Shown here one piece after another: positions 50,360-60,504 of a DNA stretch of 64,000 bases. The notes beneath the pieces are model-generated. The model saw nothing but the letters and a program-made list of their open reading frames with translations. It was not told the origin of the DNA and ran no database searches. This DNA comes from Bagarius yarrelli (Eukaryota > Chordata > Actinopteri > Siluriformes > Sisoridae): positions 1,792,808-1,856,807 of the forward strand of contig VCAZ01000021.1 of NCBI GenBank assembly GCA_005784505.1. Direction: 5' to 3'. The stretch's first letter is position 1; the number at the start of each line of letters is the position of its first letter. Made by a program: the position numbers and the translations under genes.

Positions 50360-50955
50360 GGCTAGTCTCCCTCCCTCTCTCGGAAGTTATCACACATGCT
50401 CCCTCATTTTCTCCTCGAACCTCTCTGGCAATCACAGTCACCTAAAAATTAATGTCCCCGCACGCCATTTGCAGTTAAGGAAAAGCGACAGAGACTTACG
50501 GTGCAATGGGCTCTGTTCCGCTACGTTAAATTTCTAATTACACGCGAGCTGGTAAAGAAACTCTTCACCACCCCCTCCTTGCCTTCTGCATGCAAAACAC
50601 AGATGAGTGGCATGGTTTGGTATCGGGGTCTACGAGGTTCTAATACACAGCTCCTAATCATGACCAGTCATGTACTCTGTTGATTTGTGATCAGTTTTGC
50701 ACAGAAAGACTCATAGTTTTGACCTCAGTGCTTTTCTCTGCCAATGCAGTGTTCGAGGAATTTGTAGCAAATGTTCATGTATTTATTCCGAACCCTCTTT
50801 GGCTCTTTTGTTGGTTTTGATATGTCAAGAATTGTTGTTTCTTTTGATTGTTTTGTAATTTAGCATTTGAAGGATGAATTTTAATATTTGATGATATCGT
50901 GTCACTCTGACACTAACCCCAGTCCCCCCTCTCTTCTCCTGTCTGTCTTTTGCAG

Positions 50956-51077
50956 CTCGGATCGGCAAGCTGAAGCGGCGGAAGCCAGAGGATGGACAGG
51001 TATGTCCACTGTGCAGCGCTTCGCTGGAAGGGACAGTTGAGGAAATGAATAGGCATGTGGAAGAGTGTCTGTTAAAG
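50956..51077 (+). CDS. rnf220: rnf220 internal exon 5 of 10: basic segment plus UBZ4-like C2HC finger
   Basis: Acceptor CTTTTGCAG, donor GTAGCC. Two bases finish an Ala codon, then 40 codons follow: RIGKLKRRKPEDGQ, then VCPLCSASLEGTVEEMNRHV and EECLLK. The ligand pattern is C-x2-C-x13-H-x3-C. The CPxC start and the N-x-H-x3-C-L end are like RAD18-type UBZ4 ubiquitin-binding fingers (resemblance, function untested). An internal donor, CAG|GTATGT at 51000, lies between the basic part and the finger. Its use would give a 44-nt exon in the same end phase (0), deleting precisely the 26-residue finger. Confidence 0.93.
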
Positions 51078-51675
51078 GTAGCCTCTTAAACCCGGGCCTC
51101 ACAGAGCCCCTGAATCTCTAGAGTTCACGCTGTCTCTTCTGTGCCTGCTCCTTTCCCTGGACATCAGCCTTAGCAAAAATATTCCATCTACACAAAAACA
51201 AAGATAACTATTGTGTCTGATGTGCACCATACATGAAGTAGCAGTCACCTGACCGTGTCCAGGGGAAGTCGTACGGCCATCATACTTTCCTCAATGGACT
51301 CTCCTACTTTTCGCACTACTTATTCATGTAGAATATCTGGACGTTTGGCAAGGTTGGCCTTCCTGAACCCTCAAGAGAATTTGTTCTGGTTATCATAGTG
51401 TGTCTCTGCTTTGAATTCGAGTGGTTCAAGTTGCAGCACCTACCCATCCGTTCCACTCTAATCCAGTAGCTCTAGTATTACTAATGCACTTTAGGTGTTA
51501 GGGCTTTGGTGAATTGCATGCGTTTTCCTGCCTCTCCACCATAGATCTGATAGATACTATAGATGTGTGAGCCAGGAGTGTTTATTCTCTGTCACTGTGT
51601 AGCTGTAGACTTGAGATATTAGTAAAAGCGCAGTGGAATGTGTGCAGACGTTTCATCAGAGCTTTGTTTACTCAG

Positions 51676-51802
51676 AGGGAAGGCGGCATGGAAGACGAGC
51701 AGGCCGATATGGAGGGTGAGAACGGCACCCGCTTCGAAGAGTACGAGTGGTGCGGTCAGAAGAGGATCCGAGCGACCACTTTGCTGGAGGGAGGCTTTAG
51801 AG
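51676..51802 (+). CDS. rnf220: rnf220 internal exon 6 of 10: conserved EEYEWCGQKRIRATTLLEGG block
   Basis: Acceptor TTTACTCAG, donor GTCAGT; 42 codons plus one base. It starts REGGMEDEQADMEGENGTRF and runs into EEYEWCGQKRIRATTLLEGG and FR. This is among the most conserved stretches of the RNF220 middle region. The R-I-R codons (Arg at 51763-51765 and 51769-51771) appear to correspond to human Arg363 and Arg365, the leukodystrophy residues; this is inferred from spacing, not aligned. Both arginines are intact here. The frame stays open into the intron, which is chance. Confidence 0.95.
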
Positions 51803-51914
51803 GTCAGTGTCTAAAATTCTTTAGTTGTAACAAAAAGAACTGTTTGAACAGTCGCTTATTTCAGTCAAAGTTGTTTTTTGTTGTTTTTTTTTTTTGGTTA
51901 CCTGGTTACCTTTT

Positions 51915-52065
51915 TATGATTTTTCCGGCATTTAGCAGAACAACTTGCATATCCAGAGCAACTTACATTTTTTACCTCATTTATAGAACTGAGAAATTGG
52001 AGGTGCTGGGTATCCAATACTTCTTGTTAGCAGTCCAACACCATAACCGCTTAAATCCCTAGTTA
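51915..52065 (-). mobile_element. SINE-like dispersed repeat fragment, reverse orientation
   Basis: GGCATTTAGCAGAACAACTT, ATATCCAGAGCAACTTACAT and AGTCCAACACCATAACCGCT follow the same order as in the 29.9-kb copy. Confidence 0.65.
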
Positions 52066-54607
52066 TAAAATCACATCTCATTTCTTTGCTTTTTTTCTTT
52101 GCAAGAATAAGTGAAGTTGCTCTACAAAGTAGCAGGGCTGCACAATCTGTCGTTTCAGCATTGACATTGCAATTTAGAATTATAGGTAACTGCACTACAG
52201 TTCAGAACACATGCTTTGTGAATTAATTGCAAAGTTAATAAGTTTATCATTTGCACATTGTGTTAAGGTCTGTAACTGTGTAAACATTTTAAGTAAATTT
52301 AAAGCATTCAGGCGCAGTCAATTTTTAGCTTTAACAAAGATTAATTGTGCTTCATTTATACGCTAAAGACGATGCAGTGTAAAAAAAAAAAACATCCCAT
52401 AACACTGTTTATTTAATTTCCATCTTTGTTCTCTCTGGAAGCAGGAGAGTACAGGACCCCTAAGAGCTTCTATAGATTGTACAGCTAATCTTTGTTAAAG
52501 CTACAAAAACCTTTGTTTCTTGCACCGATTTTACTTGCTTGAAAATTTGACCCAGTAACCACAGTAGACCTTTAAAACAATTTGTAAATAATGAACGTTC
52601 ACTCTATTATTAAATTTGTCAATTAATCCACAAATCTCGTGTTCTGAACTGCAGTCAACTATAATCCGCACTTCACATTACATGTCCTGTAATGTGACTA
52701 TTGCATGTTTACACATTGTAATGTCCATGCTAAAATAATCGATTATGCAAGCCCTACTTTGATTGCCTGCTTAGTCTGAGGTACTGTGGCTGCAGGTCTT
52801 AGAATGTTTTTAAAGGATCCAGCTTAGTTTTATAAAAAATTTACCTCTCCTAAGTACTTTCTAACACTAATTGCGATGCTCTTTTGAGAAGGGGTTTGTT
52901 TTTGTAGCGTTCAGTATAGTGTTCAAGCAGTTTAGAAGACAACTCTGTGTGCAGTGCTGTGTGAGGTAATGCTTTTAAAACATGCACAGCTTAGTTACGG
53001 TGCATGGATTGTGCTCTTGTTTACCTCGGCGTCTAAACCCCAGTACTGCTTTATCCTCACGGACACACTTGGTGAAGAGCCTCTCCTCCTCCTCAGGGGC
53101 CTTTTGTAAACTTCAGTGCTCTTAACCAGGCAAGATGCTTCGATCGCAAGTGGAAGGAACTGAATAACAAAGCTGTGAGTGTGGATAGATTGGGAAAACA
53201 GCTTAGCATCTCTTCTTAGTTTCAGCTAGACAGACGGTGCAGCCAAATCAATTGGGAATGTGACCAGCTCAGGGGCTGTGCTGCTGATTTGAAGCCTTTG
53301 AACTGGCAGCAATAGATAGCCGGAGCCATGCAGAGAGCTCACTCGCTTGTCTCCAGAACACTTGAAAGTCCCTTGTATTTACCTTAAAGGCGCTCAGCTC
53401 GAAGTCCTCACACGGCCGGCAAGCCCACCTGACGGAATCCCTCCAGCCCTCCAGAGAGGACCAGGAGAGAAAAACAGGAAGGAGAAAAAGCAGATAGAAG
53501 GATGTGAAGAGAGCCATCAATGGGATAAGAGGCATCTTAGCTCTGAACCTCCAGCTCCAATGTCTCTATCTCACTGAAGGTTCAGGAAGAAAGCCAAGAG
53601 GAAGCACTTTCAACTGAACAAAAAGGTGAAAGAGAGGAGAGAAATCGAAGCGGATCAGTTTTGGGCACCGGAGCTCCGGGCCTCCTGTGTCCCAGGCTTA
53701 GGAGAGCTGTGAGGCTGATGAACAGATAGAGACGGCAGCCACAGAGGACACAGGGATAGATGTGCTGAGAGAGATAGTTTTAGTGCAAAGCACCTGGGAT
53801 GTTCTAAGCCTTTGTAAATCATTTCTTTAAAGATAGGCTTTGCACTCCCCCCTTTCCTTTTTCTGGTGGGTCATGCTAAATGCCATTTTGATTACGTGAA
53901 CTTTTACCTCTGTCCCAAACAGACTGGTGCTACTGTTGTGTGCAGGGCTGTGTAATTTTTTTTGGTTGTTTCGTTTTTTGTTCCTTTTTTTTGTCTTTTC
54001 CCGCAGAAGCACATGTAGTTTAGCATGAAATGTTAGCTATGATGTAGATTAGCATGTAATTCTTATTCGAATAGAATACGACAGAGAAGAAGCATGGATT
54101 TCGTCACTGACATTTGAGCTTGTCTTTAGCTTTTCTCCACGTTATTAGTAGACTGTGTTAAATAGTAATACTTGCTGTTGGGTGTGGCTGAGACGTTTTA
54201 TTGATTGGGTGTGTGTTGACTGGGCGGGATGAAGACTTTGTCCCCAGGGGGGTAGAGGCTGTGTACCGTTGTGGGGGGGGTGCTTGGATCAGGCAGAGAG
54301 ACAGTGCGGCAGTGTGCATAATGCGGCTGAAAAGCGGTTAGAGCGCCACTGACCTTTTCAGCACAGATTAGATTGCCTGCCAGGTCCAGTTAGTAGCAAA
54401 CTAGTGAATCTTCTAACACGTCTCGGGTACACACAGGCTTGTGTGTTAACAATGGTCTTCACAATGACATGCTTTATATGCAAATCCAAAATTTGTATTT
54501 ATAGCCACCTGGATTGGTTGTATTTTGTGTCTTTTGGACATATTGTGCCCAACAACCCTGTGTTTTGTGTGAAATTAATGTTGCTAGTATTTGACAACTC
54601 TTATATA

Positions 54608-55432
54608 CAGTGACAGGAAAAAAATTATTGAGCCCCTGCTGATTTTGTACGTTTGCCCACTGACAAAGAAATTATAAGTCTATAATTTTAATAGTAGGTT
54701 TATTCTAACAGTGAAAACAAAATAACAACAAAAACACATTTAAAAAATAAAAAAATAACTATAGCTGGATCAGGTGCAGTTAATTAGGGTTAAAGCTAAA
54801 CGATGCAGGGCAGTGGCCCTCCAAGATGAGTTTGACACATGTGGGCTACTAGACCATCGCCAAGCAGCTCGATGAAAAGGTGTCTTCCTCTGTCCATGCA
54901 AGATCTCACCTCGTGGAGTTTCCATGATCATAAGAATGCTCAGGTATCAGCCCAGAAATACATGGCAGGTTCTTGTCCCAGGTCCACCTGCTTATGAAAG
55001 CCCATTTTACGTTTTCCAATTTCATGTTCTCCGTGAAAAACCCGCTGTGTTTGGAGGAGGATTGCCAAAGATGGAGGTGGAAACATTAAACTTTGGGGTG
55101 TTTTGCTGCTAAGAGGATGGGACAAATTCTTCAGATCTTGAGCGAAAACCTTCTTTCCTTAGCCAGGGCATTGAAAATAGGCATACAAAAATCTGTGGAG
55201 GGAGATGAAAGTTCGAGTTGCCAAACATCAGCCAAAAAACCTTAATAAATTTGAGAGGATCTGCAAAGCCAAATGGGAGTCTTGTTTTGCCAAGAGGTCA
55301 AATACTTAATTCACTTATTGATATGCTAATCCATTTATAACTTTTTTAAAACGTATTCTTGCGTGTTTTGCTTGTTATTCTGTCTCTCACTGTTAGATTA
55401 ATCCTACCATTAAAAGTTCTGGTCACTGTGAG
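54608..55432 (+). mobile_element. Tc1/mariner element with decayed transposase
   Basis: After TATA it starts CAGTGACAGGAAAAAAATTA and AGCCCCTGCTGATTTTGTAC, a terminal repeat widespread in fish Tc1 elements. The inner part of the left repeat (GGTTTATTCTAACAGTGAAA) reappears inverted near 55385-55412 (CACTGTTAGATTAATCCTAC). The outer right end is missing. Between them lie Tc1 transposase-like pieces (for example at about 54903-54957 and 55050-55110) broken by stops and shifts. The element is inactive. Confidence 0.8.
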
Positions 55433-57209
55433 TAAAGATTACATCGAGATCCAATATAAATAAAAAGGCTTGAATGTCTGAAAAATATTAGTAAAGCTGA
55501 TTTCTGCTTTCAAATGAATTGACACCTACAGTATTATTGCCTTAATAAAAACCTTGTATTTGCAAACACCCCAGTTACACGTATTTGATTCTACACCTTT
55601 CGCCATCTGGGATTGGTCAGGCTGAGGTTTACAAAAATGTATACTGTGCCCTGATTCTGAAACGGCTCCTCCCTGCATTACAAAACAACAACAACGAAGG
55701 AACCACGGCTCAATCAGTTGATTGGATTAACAGTGATTTTTATTTATTTTTTTTCCTCCTTATGCCCTGCCACATTGTCCCTATGCCTCTGTACTGTTAG
55801 TGCTCAAGACAATCTATTTATTTGTCTGTGTTTTCCTTGTGCTTGTTCCTGTATCTTTACAGTGTATCAACGGTTCAGCATCGTTTGCAGGCAATTGTGG
55901 TTGGAGATGTACACAATCTTGTTACAGTTTCACATGCAGCCTAGAAAGGTTTCGATATTTTGGTCTCCTCCAAGCAGTGGATTCGGAACAGGAATATTTA
56001 TCCGACTAAAGCAATGTTCACATATGCTAGCACAGCCATAGGGACCAAATAAAACTTTAAAGCTTCCTTTATTTAATCGCTAAAACCGTCGGCAGGTTGT
56101 AAAAGGGAAAAAGGGAGCGTTTGCGGCACATTTTATGCCTGTTCTGTCCCATTGGTGCTGTAGAGAGAGAGAGAGAGGACGTGTGTCCTACTCCTGCCAC
56201 TCCAAAGACATCACTCACTTGGATGAGAGGAGGGAGCAGTCCCCTTTTTTTTTTTTTTTTTTACTCACACGTTCGACACATCAGCACACACACAGCCCAG
56301 CACCTTTGAACCTGTCAGGATGTTCGGAGAGCTTCCCTATCCTAACTGGAGCTGAAAGCGGCGGCTGGAGTTTGTGCTCGCTCTCATCAGTGGGTTTATA
56401 GAGGTGCCAGTCAGCTGCTGCGCTTCACTGCGCTGGGCTTTTCTGTGTGACGGGAACCTCACTCCATCTGGGACGCTGGAGAGCGGAGCCACAGCACTGT
56501 CGCCTTTGATCAGTGTGCTGCTGGGGCTTTTAATTGATGTTGCTTTAGCTTTTGTAATGAAACTTGACTAAAAGTGGACATGTGGGTTAGATGCTGTACA
56601 GCAAGGCTTTTGTTATATAATTGTTTAGCCATCATATAATGCCAGTTAGAAAGGATTTTTAATAAAAACATAAAAGAAAATGATTTACAGAAGCCGAATA
56701 ATATAATGAACTTAATATTGCATAGGATATTGGCCGATTTTATAAAAACAAGACGTGCGGAGTTGTGCTAATAGGATCGCCCACTGAAATCCGCTTGACA
56801 GCAATAAAAATATGACTTTGATATCTGTAACACATCTGTAAAGGGACATTAAAACATTCATCCTAAAGAGAAGAAAATATATAGCAGAACTTACATTAAA
56901 CTCCAAAATCAATAGGTTTTTTTTTTTGCCTGCTCAAATCCTGCTTTTTGCCCAGCCATCCAACAACATAATGCATAATTTAACCTTGCAAGTGAATTCT
57001 CAGACAAATAACTTTCTAAAGGGATGGAATTTTTTTTTGGTGGCTGTTCCTAATAGTACCACTTTTTAATTTATTTACTTGAACAGATGTTTCTGCTCTT
57101 TCATGTGTGTGGAACTTTAATATCGGCTTATGCCAAAAGAAAGATGTTGGCATTCGAGATATACAGAAGGACTTTTAATTGAAACGAACCCTGTCTGTGT
57201 TTGTAACAG

Positions 57210-57306
57210 GAACAGGCTTTGCCATGTGCAGTACAAAAGAGAGCCATGACAGCGATGCCGACCTGGACGTGGACGGAGACGACACGCTGGAGTACGGCAA
57301 AGCACA
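57210..57306 (+). CDS. rnf220: rnf220 internal exon 7 of 10: acidic DSDADLDVDGDD tract
   Basis: Acceptor TTTGTAACAG, donor GTATCC. The first two bases complete a Gly codon and the exon ends with two bases (CA). The translation starts GTGFAMCSTKESH and continues DSDADLDVDGDDTLEYGKA. It matches the human GSGFIMCSGKENPDSDADLDVDGDD segment. Ser next to the Asp run is a casein-kinase-2-like context (inference). A long intron of 5.4 kb with a Tc1 element precedes it. Confidence 0.95.
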
Positions 57307-57414
57307 GTATCCTTCCCCACCTTCCCTCAACTCAACAGCATTCCCAGAGTTGGCTGTGTAATTGTAACTGTGTTGCGAACTAGTAACCCGATTTCTTTAA
57401 CCGAGCATTTGCAG

Positions 57415-57501
57415 ATACACTGAAGCAGATATCATTCCCTGTTCCGGGGAAGACCAAGGGGAGACCAAAGAACGCGAGGCACTCCGTGGAGCCGTCTTAA
57501 A
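57415..57501 (+). CDS. rnf220: rnf220 internal exon 8 of 10: YTEADIIPCSGE segment
   Basis: Acceptor CATTTGCAG, donor GTATGT. One base completes the split Gln codon (CA|A), then 28 codons read YTEADIIPCSGEDQGETKER and EALRGAVL, with two bases left over. It is separated from the previous exon by a very short intron of 108 bp. It aligns by eye with human YTEADVIPCTGEEPGEAKEREALRGAVL. Confidence 0.95.
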
Positions 57502-57812
57502 GTATGTGTCCTCTGGCTGTGCTTGAAAGCGCTTACTTCATACCATATAATATTTAAAGAACAGTACACAATGAAACTAGTTTGTATTGTTTCATAGTAA
57601 GTGGAAAACAGTATTTAAAAATTTCCAAATTATATACTACCCCTGCCCGGATTTATGCTAAATATTACCTTGAAAATTCAGCGAGTGCTTAAATACTCTT
57701 AAATTACTTCAAAAAATAACACTGTTTCATTTGGCTAAAATGCCCAGGTTAAACATCTAATTATTTTACTTTACATTTTCATGCGTTTGTGACTACATAT
57801 GTCGGAATGTAT

Positions 57813-58050
57813 GGCAGTGGTGGCTCAAATGGTTAAGGTGCAGAGTTGTTGATTGTAAGACCAGAAATGTCTACGTTGAAGCCCCACCACTGCCAGTCAG
57901 CCACCGTTGGGGCCTTGAGCGAGACCCTTAACCCCTTCTGTTCAAGGGGTGCTGTATTGTAGCTGACCCTCTGCTCAGACCCCAAATGATGGGATATGCG
58001 AAGAAAAAAATTAACTGTGCTGTAAAGTGTATGTGACAAAGACATTAAAA
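57813..58050 (+). mobile_element. tRNA-derived SINE, nearly complete
   Basis: A-box-like TGGCTCAAATGGTTAAGGTG (57821-57840) and B-box-like ACGTTGAAGCCCCACC (about 57872-57887) head the element. The body follows with GTTGGGGCCTTGAGCGAGAC and CTGACCCTCTGCTCAGACCC, and the end is GTATGTGACAAAGACATTAA. The family is familiar from otophysan fishes. It lies sense-oriented in the intron between exons 8 and 9. Confidence 0.8.
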
Positions 58051-58227
58051 AATAATTATTATACTGGCAGGAGCATCCTTTTTTAACGGCCAGGAATTAT
58101 GTACTTTATGTATGCGACTTCAGACGCAGCCTCTATTTGCTGATTGTTTTAATCTGCTGCACATGATCCTCTTCCATTGCTAAGCTTAGCCATTCAAATG
58201 TTCTGAATGTCGGTGTTTCTTTAACAG

Positions 58228-58283
58228 TGGAGGCATGCCGTCCAACAGGATAACGCCGGAGTTCTCTAAGTGGGCTAGCGACG
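58228..58283 (+). CDS. rnf220: rnf220 internal exon 9 of 10: RITPEFSKWASD segment
   Basis: A 56-nt exon with acceptor TCTTTAACAG and donor GTGAGC. One base completes Asn, then 18 codons read GGMPSNRITPEFSKWASD, plus one base. Human has GGPPSTRITPEFSKWASD at this point. The short intron before it carries a complete-looking SINE (about 57813-58050). Confidence 0.95.
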
Positions 58284-58473
58284 GTGAGCATCACGGTGAT
58301 ATCTTTCTTGTGACCTAGGGTCCATTTATAACCAGAGCTTCTAAATGAATAAATAAATCCATTCACTGTATGAATAAATGTTTGTAAGTAGTTTGTAATT
58401 CATTAAAACTTGTGTGTTTCACACTTACATTTTTTTGTGGGTGTAACAGGATTGTGTGTGTGTTTCTGTTCAG

Positions 58474-58573
58474 AAATGCCATCCACCAGCAACGGTGAGA
58501 GCAGCAAGCAGGAAGCCAGTTCGGCATCGACGTCCACCGTGCCCAGGACCTGCAAAAACAGTGAGATCGAGAA
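58474..58573 (+). CDS. rnf220: rnf220 internal exon 10 of 10: Ser-rich linker before the RING part
   Basis: Acceptor TCTGTTCAG, donor GTGAGT; 100 nt. Two bases complete Glu, then 32 codons begin MPSTSNGESSKQEASSAST and end RTCKNSEIE, with two bases left. Compared with human (SKQEAMQKTCKNSDIEK) the fish linker carries a Ser/Thr-rich insertion of about eight residues. The following exon, expected to encode the coiled coil leading into the RING, is not found in the remaining 5.4 kb. Confidence 0.95.
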
Positions 58574-60457
58574 GTGAGTGTGGAGACTTTAAATACAAAC
58601 ACATACATGCAGAGTCCTGTTTCCTTTGAGCCAGCCAGTAGCTGGTGTATCGGGGTGAGATGAGTTTGTGTTTTAGGTGATGGGTCATAAATGATGCATT
58701 TTATGCGCTCATCTCTCTAGAGCACTCTTGATCGCAGGGAGGAGCTCGTGCTATTGATTCTGGGTTGTCCCTACTTCTGAGATACCCTGGGAATGCTAAT
58801 TCGACCGTATTCCAGTGCTTGTACAACAGCAGTTCGTTGTAGTGAGGCATGAGGTGTGTGTGAAGTAGTAGTGGAGGAGGTGACTAAAGATGAGCTAGTA
58901 TAGAAAAGAGAGGGCGAAATCAGTGAGATCAATTTATGGAAACATATGGAAAAAAGCGCAGCAGTTTAATAGTCCTGCAGCTTTCGCTGCAGGGGAGCAT
59001 AATTGTTTTTTTTGTCTGCTACAGATGTGTACGAGTTGATCAGTACCTAACATGCTGTACTTCTCCCTGATAAGTTTGAATTAGACATTAGCCACAGATT
59101 CCGGTGTTTTTAGGAAATTGCTAAAGATGAATTTGAATAACCTGGCTTGTGTTTAAAAAAAAAAAGAAAAAGAAAAAAAGCCTGCCCTTTTAATTCCCTC
59201 ATCTATATTCCTTGACAAGTGCACCTGCAAAACGATTTCCCTCTGCTAGTGACTGGGAGCGCCACCCTATCTGCATGAAAAATTAAGCTCAGAGCAAAGC
59301 GGTGGTGGTAACTCAGTGGTTTAAAAAAAACTACCAAACATTTTTCCCATAAGATGAATTTGCTGTCTTTATGGTCTTAATTATATCCACTCATTTTTGC
59401 CTGTTCTTTTAATGCCGTTTCATAATAAAACGGAAAGCACCGCAATGTGTGCCTTCCTTGTCGTGTGGTAAATCTAAAATTATAGTCATGATGTGAAATC
59501 TACAACATTGTTGTTGCACTGCTTTATACACGCAAAGCAAAAGCTACAGTGGTAATAAAACCCATTACATATGGAGCATCTGGTCATTTTTATACCCGGA
59601 GCATATTTGTTGTTTCCACACTTATTTGCAGTGGACTGCAATTTTACTCCACTTTGCAGCTCCAAGAGGGCCTTGTAGAGCTATAAATTAGATCGCTGAG
59701 CTGTCCTTAAATAATGTCCACAAATAATTTCTCCTCCCTTATACTTGTGGCAGTTCTTGCAAAAATCACCCGCAAGCCTAATGTCCCAAGGCTTCCAGTC
59801 AGGCTACAAAAATGTCTTCCCACCCTGGCCTTTTCTAGCTTTTGGTATCTCATAGAGGGGGCATTTAAAAACCTTTCAATGCTTTGGCATTCTCTTTTAT
59901 AAACGCTGTAATCTCACTTTCACACTATCAATATGAGATCAAATGGCAGTTTTGAACTTAACAATTTTATAAACGAAAAAGTCTCTCGCGCATTTTAACA
60001 ATTCCCGCCTATGGCATTTCTCAAATTTAACCATGTAAAAGTTTGCACAGAAAAAATTTCTGATTGTTTGTTGTTAAAAGCCTCTGATCTTTTTTACTGA
60101 CAATCGTTATTTTAAAGCCTGAAAAAATTTTTTATCCTTTAAAATATTCTACATTAAAAATAGTGTTTTTTTTTTAATCTTTTTTTTTATACCAACAATT
60201 AAAGCAGGAATTAAAAAAAATTTGCGAGGCCTGCATACAATTTTTTCCTTCCATTATTTTGTTCGTCCTCATCCCCTTTATTTTGCACTCCCGTTTCGAA
60301 TGCTCTTCTCATGGGAGAGCTGTCCAGTACGGCTGAATCAATCTGCCGTGCGTGGCCGCCCATCTCCGAGCTCCATATTAAATATCAGAACTGAGAGCCG
60401 GCTAACAGGCTAGCACAATTGATTTCTCCCATCAGCACGCTGGAAGCACACCCCTCG

Positions 60458-60460
<3 letters not shown>

Positions 60461-60503
<43 letters not shown>

Positions 60504-60504
60504 A
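60461..60504. repeat. (TG)n(AG)n microsatellite
   Basis: TG repeat of about 17 units followed by a short GA run. Confidence 0.97.

Larger units (their letters stand above)
47619..50955 (+). other. rnf220 intron (3.3 kb)
   Basis: No gene. It contains a LINE-tail-like repeat, a palindromic MITE and a SINE fragment in close succession between 48.06 and 48.96 kb, plus microsatellites. Confidence 0.85.
51803..57209 (+). other. rnf220 intron (5.4 kb)
   Basis: No gene. It carries a SINE-like fragment (51915-52065) and a Tc1 element (54608-55432). A GC-richer repeat-free block near 56300-56560 contains a CCTTTGATC TCF/LEF-type site and may be regulatory. Confidence 0.85.
37834..58573 (+). other. 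rnf220: rnf220 gene, central coding part (ten internal exons; both ends outside the window)
   Basis: RNF220 is a RING E3 ubiquitin ligase. Reported roles are ubiquitination of SIN3B, stabilisation of beta-catenin with USP7, and K63-type modification of GLI factors with its cofactor ZC4H2 in the neural tube; recessive human variants cause a leukodystrophy (established knowledge). Ten exons with AG/GT borders give one uninterrupted reading frame of 301 whole codons that I recognise along its length as RNF220: QAPICPICQVLLRP, IKREGESP, TFLRVRANRQTRLNARIGK, EEYEWCGQKRIRATTLLEGG, DSDADLDVDGDDTLEYGK, RITPEFSKWASDEMPSTSNG. The family N-terminus (about 220 residues) and the C-terminal coiled coil plus RING (about 80-90 residues) are not in the window. 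Teleosts carry two paralogues (rnf220a and rnf220b); I cannot tell which one this is. Confidence 0.95.

Noticed and set aside
51640..52062. 140-codon open frame starting upstream of an rnf220 exon
   Set aside because: It is the real exon 51676-51802 with chance read-through into both introns; the exon borders are fixed by AG/GT sites and homology.
54924..55112. Functional Tc1 transposase
   Set aside because: Only short pieces remain, separated by frameshifts and stops, and the outer right terminal repeat is missing.
57813..58050. Possible tRNA gene (A- and B-box-like motifs)
   Set aside because: The cloverleaf is not intact and the downstream body matches a SINE; it is a retroposon head, not a tRNA gene.
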